From positions 18,210 to 82,209 of the forward strand of contig CAZFRM010000020.1 in assembly GCA_964521255.1 (NCBI GenBank): a DNA stretch of 64,000 nt. The letters are read 5' to 3'. The notes beneath the pieces are model-generated. The model saw only the letters and a program-made list of their open reading frames with translations, ran no database searches and was not told where the DNA came from. Shown one piece after another: positions 46,401-53,650 of this stretch. Numbering within the stretch: the first letter of the stretch is position 1; each line of letters starts with the position of its first letter. Made by a program: the position numbers and the translations under genes. Source of the stretch: ZC4RG29 sp964521255 (GTDB taxonomy: Bacteria > Bacteroidota > Bacteroidia > Cytophagales > Cyclobacteriaceae).

Positions 46401-46661
46401 CCGACCGGAAGTGAAAGTCGTATTGACCGTTTATTAATAAAAGGAGATAAAGTAGTGATCATAGATTTCAAAACCGGTGAACCAACCAGGATAGATCAGA
46501 AACAAGTGTTGGAATATATTACCACATTGTATCAAATGAACTTCACTGATGTGGAGGGATATTTACTTTATGTAAGAACGGGAGAGATCATTTCTGTCAA
46601 AGCAGGAAAACAAAAAGTGGTAAAGAAAAAAGATTCAAGTCAGTTGGAGTTGGGGTTGTAG
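43440..46661 (+). CDS. AddA-like UvrD helicase with C-terminal PD-(D/E)XK nuclease
   Basis: A 1073-residue helicase-nuclease for recombinational repair of double-strand breaks. Start is TTG at 43440: TKLFTLYRSSAGSGKTYTLAREY places Walker A (SSAGSGKT) at the expected N-terminal spot, and no in-frame ATG is near. The UvrD motifs continue with AVTFTNKSTQEMKDRI, NYLIDEFQDTSGFQW, VGDVKQAIYRWRGGD, VQILTIHKAKGLQFDYVI and LYVALTRARTGL. The nuclease core is in SRIDRLLIKGDKVVIIDFKTGE (Asp ... Asp-x-Lys, shown in part, near residue 1000). The likely partner is the AddB-like gene at 53651-56500, seven kilobases downstream on the same strand. This separation is unusual because addA and addB are usually adjacent. 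Confidence 0.9.
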   Translation: MTKLFTLYRSSAGSGKTYTLAREYLKFALQFRNDYFKHILAVTFTNKSTQEMKDRILAYLDDFANDRPNVLAEELKKILGMDNLTFRDRSQEVQTYILHKYSQFSISTIDAFFQKVIRSFTRESGLMGDYRLEVEQDEVMEEVINNLIDELGTKKDLTNWVVAFAKENLANERAWDVRYNLMEFSKEIFKEEFKQIEDDVTAASGEKDFFPSLRKKLQDAKWKFINHIATLASEAVDIIQRNGLEPEDFKYNGSPGYSFFTKLLNLNSVDGFKEPSDTVLSKLPDPKNWPRDKRPRINLVYQLAVKELLPRMNQILEHREKFYQQALSAEVALNNFYAFGLVADISRKLKEYKDENNMMLLADAPKFLNGVIQDSDTPFIYEKVGSFYRNYLIDEFQDTSGFQWKNFLPLLANSLDQGYPGMVVGDVKQAIYRWRGGDLDLLQRQVENQIGKERIEVKELLSNYRSASNVVQFNNNIFKAAAQWMTRFFGRPVMEEIYKDVEQVKSRTEEGFVHVKFIEEVSKDDSWAHQSMNLIPKWLEQLQEKGVALRNIAILVRKNSEGQAIVAKLLQYRDSSEAKPYCRYDVVSNESLRIDGAASVNLILAALRYLQNTQDAIARAQLSYEYSRLYKPERGLTEVFDVSGQVFFESGLPDAFTEDKAMLKKLPLFELTETLIRIFDLGKQQGELAYLQAFQDLVLEFSSRERNDLGEFLEWWEDNKEKKSIQASGEIDAVQILTIHKAKGLQFDYVIIPFCSWSLDHENWRAPTLWVKSDEEPFRNAGYIPVKYSSKLKDTYFNHYYEAELLHSYLDNLNLLYVALTRARTGLIVHAPFKAKNTIAQVLYDSIMEGDVQGWDNVSHTLTSGELPTVSPDKKNTTSLMLNTYSTSDWREKLVIRQSAKEFFEGDENEDFRERINYGIYVHKILSRIKYETERDDVLEQLKLEGYITEEERQPIVAQLEKLFSDERVRSWFSTAWEVRTEVPILLPTGSESRIDRLLIKGDKVVIIDFKTGEPTRIDQKQVLEYITTLYQMNFTDVEGYLLYVRTGEIISVKAGKQKVVKKKDSSQLELGL

Positions 46662-46690
46662 AAAGTCTGTATTTTTTTTGGATCAGCATT

Positions 46691-46729
46691 GAGTTGTATA
46701 TAGAAAAATAAAACTATGCCATACAACTC
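46691..46729. repeat. Inverted repeat, possible hairpin
   Basis: GAGTTGTAT (46691-46699) and ATACAACTC (46721-46729) pair perfectly around a 21-base A-rich loop, within the gap after the AddA-like gene. It has no T run on the plus strand, so it is a weak terminator candidate only. Confidence 0.4.
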
Positions 46730-46794
46730 ACACCCCACCCTAAAAAATAAGCTGAAAAAACTGAATTTGTCTTCCAGTTGTTTAAATTTAGAGT

Positions 46795-47097
46795 ATGGGT
46801 TTAATAGAAACTTTCAAAAATCAAATTCAGAAACTTTGTGAAAAACATAAAGTCAAAAGTCTGTATTCGTTTGGATCTGTTAATACGACTAATTTTCAGA
46901 ATAGTAGTGATGTTGACTTAATAGTTGATTTTAAAATCGACGACCCTCTTGAGTATACAGACAATTACTTTGATCTTAAATTTGAGCTTGAAAGGATTTT
47001 GAATCGAAAAATTGATTTGTTGGAGAATAAGGCTATAAAAAATCCTTTTCTGAAGGAAAATATTGACAAGACGAAAGTGCTGATCTATGGACAATGA
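46795..47097 (+). CDS. MNT-domain nucleotidyltransferase (MntA-type antitoxin)
   Basis: A 100-residue minimal nucleotidyltransferase. The active-site signature SLYSFGSVNTTNFQNSSDVD (GS ... SDxD) and the second strand with LIVDF are intact, and the third acidic position is in the RKIDLLE stretch. In MNT/HEPN toxin-antitoxin systems this protein AMPylates the HEPN toxin and neutralises it. The HEPN partner immediately downstream (47087-47282) is broken, so this antitoxin now stands alone or acts on a toxin elsewhere. ATG at 46795. Its stop codon overlaps the start of the HEPN remnant, the normal translational coupling of such pairs. Confidence 0.83.
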   Translation: MGLIETFKNQIQKLCEKHKVKSLYSFGSVNTTNFQNSSDVDLIVDFKIDDPLEYTDNYFDLKFELERILNRKIDLLENKAIKNPFLKENIDKTKVLIYGQ

Positions 47098-47282
47098 CGT
47101 AAAATGGAATTCTGAAAGTGAACCTTGAAAATCAAATTAGTCATACGAGGAAGATTATAGATACAAGAAACAGAATTATTCATGGATACGATTCTGTTTC
47201 GGAAGATATCATTTGGGGAATTGTAATTCGAAATCTTCCTGACCTGGAAAATGAAGTTAAAAAACTGTTACAAAAAGGATGA
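47087..47282 (+). pseudogene. Truncated and frameshifted HEPN (DUF86) toxin gene
   Basis: An ATG at 47087 overlaps the MNT gene and reads MDNDVKWNSESEP before a TGA at 47126. In another frame from about 47118 the sequence reads QISHTRKIIDTRNRIIHGYD and continues to the stop codon TGA at 47280-47282. This is the C-terminal half of a DUF86 HEPN toxin, with the RNase motif RNRIIH (Rx4-6H) retained. About 50-60 residues of the middle helices are missing, and the frames do not match. A GTG at 47118 could in principle start a 54-residue product. Its stop overlaps the start of the downstream esterase gene (ATGA). Confidence 0.8.
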
Positions 47283-48442
47283 GAGGACTTTTACTTTTAA
47301 TCTTGTTTTATCTTCCCCTCTGTGCCTATTCTCAAAATGCCAACCTTTGTGTCGGTCAATACTGGACTGAAGACGAAGCAAACCAAATGATGAAAAAATT
47401 TGCCCGTGAATGGCATGATAAAGCTTCGTGGGAAGAGAGAGCAAAGATAATCAGGCAGGGTATGATTGATGGCATGCAACTGAATAAGATGCCTGACATT
47501 AAAGGAAACTTCAATCCTATCATTCACAGCACAAAAACAATGGATGGTTATGTGATTGAGAACATCGCCATTGAAAGTTTTCCCGGTTTTTATATCACTG
47601 GTAATCTATACCGTCCAATCACAAAACAAGAAAAGTATCCTGCTATACTTTCTCCTCATGGTCATGGAAACAATCCCCGTTTCGGTGAGGCTGTGCAGAA
47701 AAGATGTGCTGTGTTAGCAAGAATGGGAGCTATTGTGTTTGCGTATGATATGGTCGGGTACGGCGATAGTCAACAGATCGATCACAAGATGCCGATCGCC
47801 TTACTGCTTCAAACCTGGAACAGTAAACGGGTACTGGAGTATTTACTTTCCCGATCCGACGTAGACAACGAACGAATCGGTATGACCGGCGAATCGGGTG
47901 GAGGAACGCAAACTTTTATTCTTACAGCCCTTGATGAGAGAATTAAAGTATCCGTTCCGGTAGTTCAGGTATCCGCGCACTTCTTCGGTGGATGTGTTTG
48001 TGAAAGTGGTATGCCCATTCATAAGAGTAATCACCATCAGACCAATAATGTTGAAGTTGCTGCGCTGTGTGTACCACGCCCGCTGTTACTAATCTCCGAC
48101 GGTGGTGACTGGACCAGCAATACACCACGCGTTGAATATCCCTACTTACAAAAAGTGTATGCACTTTATGACGCAGAGAATAAAGTAGAGAATGTACATC
48201 TGCCTATGGAAAAACATGATTATGGTTACAGTAAACGGGCGGCTGCCTACAATTTTCTCGCCCATCATTTAAAGTTGAATGCAAACCAAATACCCTATAA
48301 GGATGGTTATAAGGAAGACTTTGTAAAAATATTGCCTGAGGCCGATCTTAAAGTGTTTGATACCCAGCATCCCATGCCAAAGAATGCACTTCAGGGAGAT
48401 GAAGCCATACTTAAATATTTGAATATTGAATTGAAAAATTAA
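47279..48442 (+). CDS. Exported alpha/beta hydrolase, acetylxylan-esterase-like
   Basis: A 387-residue exported hydrolase (signal MRGLLLLILFYLPLCAYSQ). The lid-strand region reads YPAILSPHGHGNNPRFGE and MVGYGDSQQIDHKMP. The nucleophile is in RIGMTGESGGGTQTFILT (GxSxG). The Asp follows in LLISDGGDWTSNTPR, and the His is probably in EKHDYGYSKRAAAYNFL. This pattern fits the acetylxylan-esterase/dienelactone-hydrolase-like group found in plant-polysaccharide degraders. It could remove acetyl esters from xylan for the locus at 10.9-35.1 kb, although it is 12 kb away and shares no operator I can see. Starts 4 bases inside the HEPN remnant stop. Confidence 0.78.
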   Translation: MRGLLLLILFYLPLCAYSQNANLCVGQYWTEDEANQMMKKFAREWHDKASWEERAKIIRQGMIDGMQLNKMPDIKGNFNPIIHSTKTMDGYVIENIAIESFPGFYITGNLYRPITKQEKYPAILSPHGHGNNPRFGEAVQKRCAVLARMGAIVFAYDMVGYGDSQQIDHKMPIALLLQTWNSKRVLEYLLSRSDVDNERIGMTGESGGGTQTFILTALDERIKVSVPVVQVSAHFFGGCVCESGMPIHKSNHHQTNNVEVAALCVPRPLLLISDGGDWTSNTPRVEYPYLQKVYALYDAENKVENVHLPMEKHDYGYSKRAAAYNFLAHHLKLNANQIPYKDGYKEDFVKILPEADLKVFDTQHPMPKNALQGDEAILKYLNIELKN

Positions 48443-48551
48443 TTTTACGTAATGCCATACAAAAAATCCTGAAATGGGCATAGGCTGGCATAGGACTTCT
48501 TAACAATAGTTATTCCATTGCTTATATTTATCTGAACTATCCGCGCACACG

Positions 48552-49559
48552 ATGAAGCTAAATCAGAAGATAATTGACTGGACTTATTTTGGCACACGGT
48601 ATCCAAATGATGAAACGGTAAAGAGACACGTCATATTCTCTAATGTTATCTTCCTTACGCTTCCTATCGTCTATGTCATGTTTGTATTAATTGACTTGGA
48701 CACATTCATTAAGCCTGAGAGCTTATATGTTTTTGACCGCCTTGCTGTGCCCATTATTATTTTGCTTTGCCTGGGTTTTTTAATGCTTAATAAATTTGGA
48801 TTCACATCCCTTAGTCGTGTCTTATTTCTGGCTAGCTGGATACTTCTCTTACATATAATTCCAATTATTATACATGAGACTCCTTCTGATTATTACTTTG
48901 CTTTTCCTGCCGGAATAATTTTTCACAGTGTTCTTATTCATGTTTCCTTTTCTTCGCGTGCTGAACCTTTGAAGTTCTGGTTTTTTATTGCTGTTAATTT
49001 TATCCTGATGTTAACATGCAGGGATATTCTTGTTATGTATGAATCTTCATCGGCGGAAGAAAATATTCTGCGTGATGATCCATACTTTGTTCTGGATATT
49101 CTTTTGTACTGGATGCTATTCAACCTGTTAATGTTTTATATGCTGTATGTTGTGCAGTACTACATTTCAGTAATGAATAATGCCAGAAAACTTATTTCAA
49201 AACAATCCGAAGAATTGAGTCAGAAAAATGCAGAACTCGAACGGGCGGTAACTTCTCTTCAACAGGCCAATAAAAATGTCGAGGAATTGAATAAAAACCT
49301 GGAAGGCAAGGTTAAGCAGCGAACGGCGGAACTTAAATTAAAAAATGAAAAGTTAGTTCAGTACGCGCATATCAATTCTCATCTTTTGCGGGGGCCGTTC
49401 TGTAGGGTAAAAGGTTTGATCGTCCTTAGAAATGCCATTTCAAAACCAGATGGGGAAGAAGATAAGATCAATGAATTGCTTATGCATAGTCTTGATGAAC
49501 TTGATGAAGTAACAATTAAACTTCAACGCGCCGTTGAAGGTAATGAAGAATTAATTTAA
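48552..49559 (+). CDS. Membrane histidine-kinase-like protein lacking the ATPase domain
   Basis: A 335-residue protein with about six membrane helices in residues 25-220 (VIFLTLPIVYVMFVLIDL; FLASWILLLHIIPIIIH; FWFFIAVNFILMLTC; YWMLFNLLMFYMLYVVQYYI), then a coiled coil (LISKQSEELSQKNAELERAV and KNLEGKVKQRTAELKLKNEK), and a DHp-like helix pair containing VQYAHINSHLLRGPFCRVKG. That corresponds to the histidine box of the TPR kinase in this window. The protein ends about 50 residues later without N, G1 or G2 boxes, so it cannot bind ATP as a kinase. It may be a phosphotransfer relay, a dimerisation partner for another kinase, or a decayed gene. The frame is intact and no downstream kinase fragment remains. 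Confidence 0.75.
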   Translation: MKLNQKIIDWTYFGTRYPNDETVKRHVIFSNVIFLTLPIVYVMFVLIDLDTFIKPESLYVFDRLAVPIIILLCLGFLMLNKFGFTSLSRVLFLASWILLLHIIPIIIHETPSDYYFAFPAGIIFHSVLIHVSFSSRAEPLKFWFFIAVNFILMLTCRDILVMYESSSAEENILRDDPYFVLDILLYWMLFNLLMFYMLYVVQYYISVMNNARKLISKQSEELSQKNAELERAVTSLQQANKNVEELNKNLEGKVKQRTAELKLKNEKLVQYAHINSHLLRGPFCRVKGLIVLRNAISKPDGEEDKINELLMHSLDELDEVTIKLQRAVEGNEELI

Positions 49560-49561
49560 AG

Positions 49562-50554
49562 TTATTTCCGTAAAACCATTACGTCATTCATCAGGAAAGT
49601 TTCTCCTTCATCAGCTATAATGTTGTAAACGCTTTGTTTTCCACCGGCAAATTCAGATTTGTCAAATACAAAATAGGATGTTGAAGAATTCGATTTTTTA
49701 TCATAGCACAAAATCGATTCTCCCAAATTAATTTCACCAATGGGTTTTGTGCCTGATGTGGTTAGCATAGGATGGTTTGGTGTTGCTTCAATGAATTTTG
49801 TATGTAGAATAATTTCATTTGGTGACTGCGCTTCTTCTGATAGCAAAGTAAGCTTCGTTATGGCATAGTTCATGGCTTCGTGTTCTGTCAACTCCTTTAC
49901 TTTTATAGAAATACTTTCAAGAGAAGAAGGATCAACCGTTAACAATACATCACCCGCTTTGATATCCTTCAAATACTTTTTAGATCCATTGATCATCATC
50001 ACCTCCTGATCACCCGGGAAACAAATATTGTTTCCATAGGTTGCTGATTCCTTAGAAAGATCTTTGCCTTGATTTAGAAACTTGTATTGCTGGAAGCTTA
50101 TTTCTTTAGAGAGAACATAGGATAGTTTCAATACAAAATTTTCTTCTTCTTTATTAATACTGTGTATATCCTCAAAATATTTTTCCCAGACTTTTGCATC
50201 TGCTGTGAAATTAGGCAATAGAGCTTTATAGAGTTTCCCTTTTTCATTGGTGTAGAAAACCATGATGCCGAGTTCCTGTAATCCGTTTTTTGCAATCAGC
50301 TTATAGAGATCCATTCTCTTCTTTAAGCCGTCATCTCCCGTTATGAAATACGGTTTGCGCATTTCGTAACGATCAAGAATGTAGGCATTATCAAATTTTA
50401 CATAGGTGTCGTTATCCAGATCATTGATCTGAAAAGTTTTGGCTTTTTCATATTCCTCTAAAGTGATTGGACGCGGATTCACCTGGTCTTGTGCTGATAC
50501 GAAGACAACGCACGCAACACTTATAAAAAGAATCAATACAGAAATTCTTATCAT
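49562..50554 (-). CDS. Secreted protein with C-terminal Hint (hedgehog/intein) domain
   Basis: A 330-residue protein with a signal peptide (ISVLILFISVACVVFVSAQ). Residues about 22-175 are a helical region I do not recognise (GLQELGIMVFYTNEKGKLY, ENFVLKLSYVLSKEISFQQY). Residue C178 opens a Hint domain: CFPGDQEVMMINGSKKYLKD, then IKAGDVLLTVDP, the block-B-like EATPNHPMLTTSGTKPIGEI, and the closing strand VYNIIADEGETFLMNDVMVL. Hint domains catalyse autoproteolysis or splicing through the first Cys. The usual terminal HN/Asn dipeptide is absent (it ends MVLRK), so N-terminal cleavage or thioester chemistry is more likely than splicing. Last gene of a minus-strand cluster, 44 bases after the aminotransferase. 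Confidence 0.78.
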   Translation of the reverse strand: MIRISVLILFISVACVVFVSAQDQVNPRPITLEEYEKAKTFQINDLDNDTYVKFDNAYILDRYEMRKPYFITGDDGLKKRMDLYKLIAKNGLQELGIMVFYTNEKGKLYKALLPNFTADAKVWEKYFEDIHSINKEEENFVLKLSYVLSKEISFQQYKFLNQGKDLSKESATYGNNICFPGDQEVMMINGSKKYLKDIKAGDVLLTVDPSSLESISIKVKELTEHEAMNYAITKLTLLSEEAQSPNEIILHTKFIEATPNHPMLTTSGTKPIGEINLGESILCYDKKSNSSTSYFVFDKSEFAGGKQSVYNIIADEGETFLMNDVMVLRK

Positions 50555-50598
50555 GATTAAATAGTGAACACTTTATAATAATTTACTTTGTACATACC

Positions 50599-51771
50599 CT
50601 ACGATATCTGCTTAAACGCATTCGCAAAAGATTTCATTTCCTCCATTGTACCAATGCTAACGCGGCACCAGTTTTTGTTATTGAACTTCCACGGTCTCAC
50701 ACCAACGCCGCGCTTCATCATTTCTTCTACAAAACGTTCAGCATCCATGTTGACCGGGAACATGACAAAATTGGTTGAGGAAGGAATGTAATCGTAGCCT
50801 TCTTTCTTCAACACATCGTATAAATATTTTTTTGATTCTAAAGTCTTTTTAAATGCACTTTGTAAAAATTCTTTATCACCGTACGCCGCATTCATTGCTG
50901 CAACAGATAAATAAGAAAGACCAGCCTCCAGCCATGCATAGAGGCTAAGTTGTTCGATAATGGCTGGTTGGGTAATGATGTAACCGACCCGCAACCCTGC
51001 AAAACCATATAGCTTGGAAAAGGTGCGTGATACAATAACATTGTGCCCATCTTTTACCAGTCCTATCATTGAATGTTGTTCGGGATTGTCTGTATAGTCT
51101 ATGTAAGCTTCATCAATAAACACCGTGGCTTTTTTAGAAACGCGTTCACAAAAACTTTTCAGTTTTGCGGTGTCAAGCAGTGTTCCTGTTGGGTTATTGG
51201 GATTGCAAATGTAAACCAAGGAAGTTTTCTCTGTGATGAGTTTCTCCATTGCATCCAGGTCAAGTTTGTAAGTATCCGTTAACGGAACTTTTATCCATTT
51301 TGCTTTTAACTTTTCAGAGGCTTTGGTCAGATCATCATAGGAGGGATCACCTGAAATAATTTCTGCACCTTCCTTAGCGAAGTGCACCGATGCAGCATGA
51401 AGCAGTGTTGTTGATCCTGATGATATGGCAATATTTTCATTTTTTAAACCATGACTTGCTGCAATCTTTTCCGCTAACTCCTGTACTTCAGAAATGGGAT
51501 ACAGAAAACTCTTTGATACAGATTCTATAATTGCCTGCTTTGCTCTTTCAGAAGGACCAAAGGGATTTTCGTTAAAAGCCAGTCTTACTTTCATTTCAGG
51601 AAAGTCTTTTAAAAGCGCGGCCTCCGAATATCTGTTAAACGAATTTAATCTTAGTGCACGAATAGGTGATGCACTCAGTGATCCGATTGCACCAGGAGCA
51701 ACAGCAAATGCTCCGGCAAGTGTGGCGCTTGCCTTAAGCCATTTTCTTCTGTTCATTGAAGAGGTTGTCAT
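50599..51771 (-). CDS. Tat-exported PLP aminotransferase, histidinol-phosphate-aminotransferase-like
   Basis: Fold-type I aminotransferase of 390 residues, with a twin-arginine signal at its N terminus (MNRRKWLKASATLAGAFAVAP; RRKW is the twin-Arg region). PLP-fold motifs follow: LAFNENPFGPSERAKQAI, AISSGSTTLLHAASV, SLVYICNPNNPTGTLLDT, the Asp in VFIDEAYIDYTD and the Schiff-base lysine in VSRTFSKLYGFAGLRVGY. Cytoplasmic HisC has no export signal, so this is a periplasmic relative; its amino donor and acceptor are unknown. The alternative ATG at 51756 would keep the signal. It lies 14 bases after the Tat-exported amine oxidase, so the two are almost certainly co-transcribed. Confidence 0.86.
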   Translation of the reverse strand: MTTSSMNRRKWLKASATLAGAFAVAPGAIGSLSASPIRALRLNSFNRYSEAALLKDFPEMKVRLAFNENPFGPSERAKQAIIESVSKSFLYPISEVQELAEKIAASHGLKNENIAISSGSTTLLHAASVHFAKEGAEIISGDPSYDDLTKASEKLKAKWIKVPLTDTYKLDLDAMEKLITEKTSLVYICNPNNPTGTLLDTAKLKSFCERVSKKATVFIDEAYIDYTDNPEQHSMIGLVKDGHNVIVSRTFSKLYGFAGLRVGYIITQPAIIEQLSLYAWLEAGLSYLSVAAMNAAYGDKEFLQSAFKKTLESKKYLYDVLKKEGYDYIPSSTNFVMFPVNMDAERFVEEMMKRGVGVRPWKFNNKNWCRVSIGTMEEMKSFANAFKQIS

Positions 51772-51785
51772 AATGATATTTTGTT

Positions 51786-53375
51786 TTAATTCTTGGTTGA
51801 AGGATAAGTGACGCGTTGTTCGGTGACGCGAGCATGAATATCGGTTACTGTTCTTCGGGCGGACTCAAATGCACCGGCCATCCACGCTGTAAGGTAAGTT
51901 ACATGTTCTCCGGCGAAATAAACATTTTTATCGGGTTTAAGTAAAGCGCTATATAAGGTTTTCCTTGCTTCGCTATTATAGATTGCCCATCCTCCCATTG
52001 AAAAAGGAGTGAGGTGCCAGCTTACCGAAAACGAATTCTCAAACTCTTTGGTGTATTGAGGATGAATGAGAGACCCCTTTTGTAATGCGAATTTTTCACG
52101 ATCCAGATTGGAAAACGTTCCGACTTTTACGGCAGTTTCATTAAAGTTATAATATCCGATAAGAACTCCTTTTTTACTGAGGTAATCATTGGAGGGATAA
52201 AAGATTTGCGTTAGTTCATTGTTGGTATGGGTAATGCCGCCGAAAATATTTTCGTCCTCCTCCCAAAATCGTCTTTTGAATTGAAGTCCGATCTTTCCGG
52301 TTTGAATGTAGGGTATATAGTCAATGGCGCGACTCACATCGGAAGAAAAGTTGTGTTCAATATTGCTTAATACGGGAAGAGGAATGGTACAGATACACAA
52401 GTCGGCATCAATTATTTTTTCCGCGTTTTGTTCAACGTATTTAATACGTACACCCGTATCCGTGTTGTGAATGGATTTTACTTCCGCTCCCAGCTTGATA
52501 ATGTTACCAACCTTTTTCTCAAAGGCTTTTGCAATCTGTTCATTGCCACCAACCGCCTGAAACATGGTCATCTGAAGTTCATAGGTGTATTCAGCAACAT
52601 TATAAAAATCAGGATCAAGAAGTCCGGATTGAATTATATCACCAAGCTTATAGGGATCAGCAATCGTTCCCGCTTTTTCTCCCGCGCCGGGTGGATCAAT
52701 ATATCCTCTTCGTGCGGAAGCTTTATATAATTTATCGATATCAAGTCCGCCTTCAGCGCGCAAATATTCTATTACTTTTTGAGCATCTTCTTTTGTCAGC
52801 GTTGTATCTACCTTTCCCTGGTCAACCGCTTTTGCGAGCAACTCGCACATATAACCCCGCATGTCATTGTGAATTTCCCGCATGCGAATTTTCTTTCCTG
52901 ACAATGATCCCTTTCCTTCACTGAAATAGTATGCGCCTTCATTTACGTTGTTATAAATTTCTATCGGAACACCTAACTCACGACAATACTGCAAGGTAAG
53001 TTGATGATGATGAGGAATACGAGATGGTCCCGCGTTGAAATACAATCCGCTGTCCATTTTACAAACTTGCTCTTCATTGTCAATCTCTTTGGTACGGTCT
53101 CCATTTTTTACGCTCCATACTCTTCCTCCTGTTCGTTTACGGGCCTCTAACAATGTGCACTGATAACCCAACTTAGTTAGTTCATAAGCTGAGGCCATTC
53201 CAGCAAGACCAGCACCGAGTATAACTACCTTCTTTCCATTACCCGATCCATTGAGAGAAAATGCATGCGCGGGTGCAGATCTTAACATGTCCAGCGCCAT
53301 CATTGCCGGATAACTGAGCAATCCACTTTTAATGAGAAACTGTCTGCGCGAAACAGGTTTTGCCATGATTGACAT
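51786..53375 (-). CDS. Tat-exported flavin amine oxidase
   Basis: FAD-dependent oxidase of the monoamine/L-amino-acid oxidase family (529 residues). The Tat signal has a strong motif (VSRRQFLIKSGLL) and ends near SAPAHAF; the ATG at 53366 is an equally good start. Rossmann motif KVVILGAGLAGMASAYELT, then LLEARKRTGGRVWSV bind FAD, GLYFNAGPSRIPHHHQLTLQ follows, and VYFAGEHVTYLTAWMAGAFESA is the typical C-terminal FAD-contacting block. The reaction would convert an amine or amino acid plus O2 to an imine, then keto acid or aldehyde, ammonia and H2O2. Coupled to an exported aminotransferase, a shared amino-acid substrate is plausible. First gene of the three-gene minus-strand cluster. Confidence 0.88.
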   Translation of the reverse strand: MSIMAKPVSRRQFLIKSGLLSYPAMMALDMLRSAPAHAFSLNGSGNGKKVVILGAGLAGMASAYELTKLGYQCTLLEARKRTGGRVWSVKNGDRTKEIDNEEQVCKMDSGLYFNAGPSRIPHHHQLTLQYCRELGVPIEIYNNVNEGAYYFSEGKGSLSGKKIRMREIHNDMRGYMCELLAKAVDQGKVDTTLTKEDAQKVIEYLRAEGGLDIDKLYKASARRGYIDPPGAGEKAGTIADPYKLGDIIQSGLLDPDFYNVAEYTYELQMTMFQAVGGNEQIAKAFEKKVGNIIKLGAEVKSIHNTDTGVRIKYVEQNAEKIIDADLCICTIPLPVLSNIEHNFSSDVSRAIDYIPYIQTGKIGLQFKRRFWEEDENIFGGITHTNNELTQIFYPSNDYLSKKGVLIGYYNFNETAVKVGTFSNLDREKFALQKGSLIHPQYTKEFENSFSVSWHLTPFSMGGWAIYNSEARKTLYSALLKPDKNVYFAGEHVTYLTAWMAGAFESARRTVTDIHARVTEQRVTYPSTKN

Positions 53376-53599
53376 TTAAGCAGGTTAATGTAATGCTTTT
53401 ACGGTTGATTTTTAAAATGAATAGAGTGAAATCATTCCTCATTTAACGGGAGGGAAGTTAATAACGTTGACCAGATTTTTTGTTGGTTCAAATCAGGATT
53501 TTAAATAAGCATAATCAGGCAAAAAGTCCGCCAGCATGTGGAATGGATGTAGCCTCTTAACACGCACTAAAATTCCATCCGTTAAGTCGAATGAAAATC

Positions 53600-53628
53600 T
53601 TGTAGTGCCAAATACTTTGATAGATTTG
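53600..53628 (+). promoter_or_regulatory. Bacteroidota-type promoter of the AddB-like gene
   Basis: TTG at 53600-53602 and TAGATTTG at 53621-53628 are 18 bases apart, matching the TTG-N17-23-TAnnTTTG consensus. Transcription would start near 53635, giving a very short leader before the GTG at 53651. The rest of the 53376-53650 gap shows nothing else clear. Confidence 0.6.
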
Positions 53629-53650
53629 TGGCTCATTACTTTATTGAAGA

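Noticed and set aside
47087..47128. Separate 13-residue gene MDNDVKWNSESEP
   Set aside because: It is the surviving N terminus of the broken HEPN toxin, not an independent gene.
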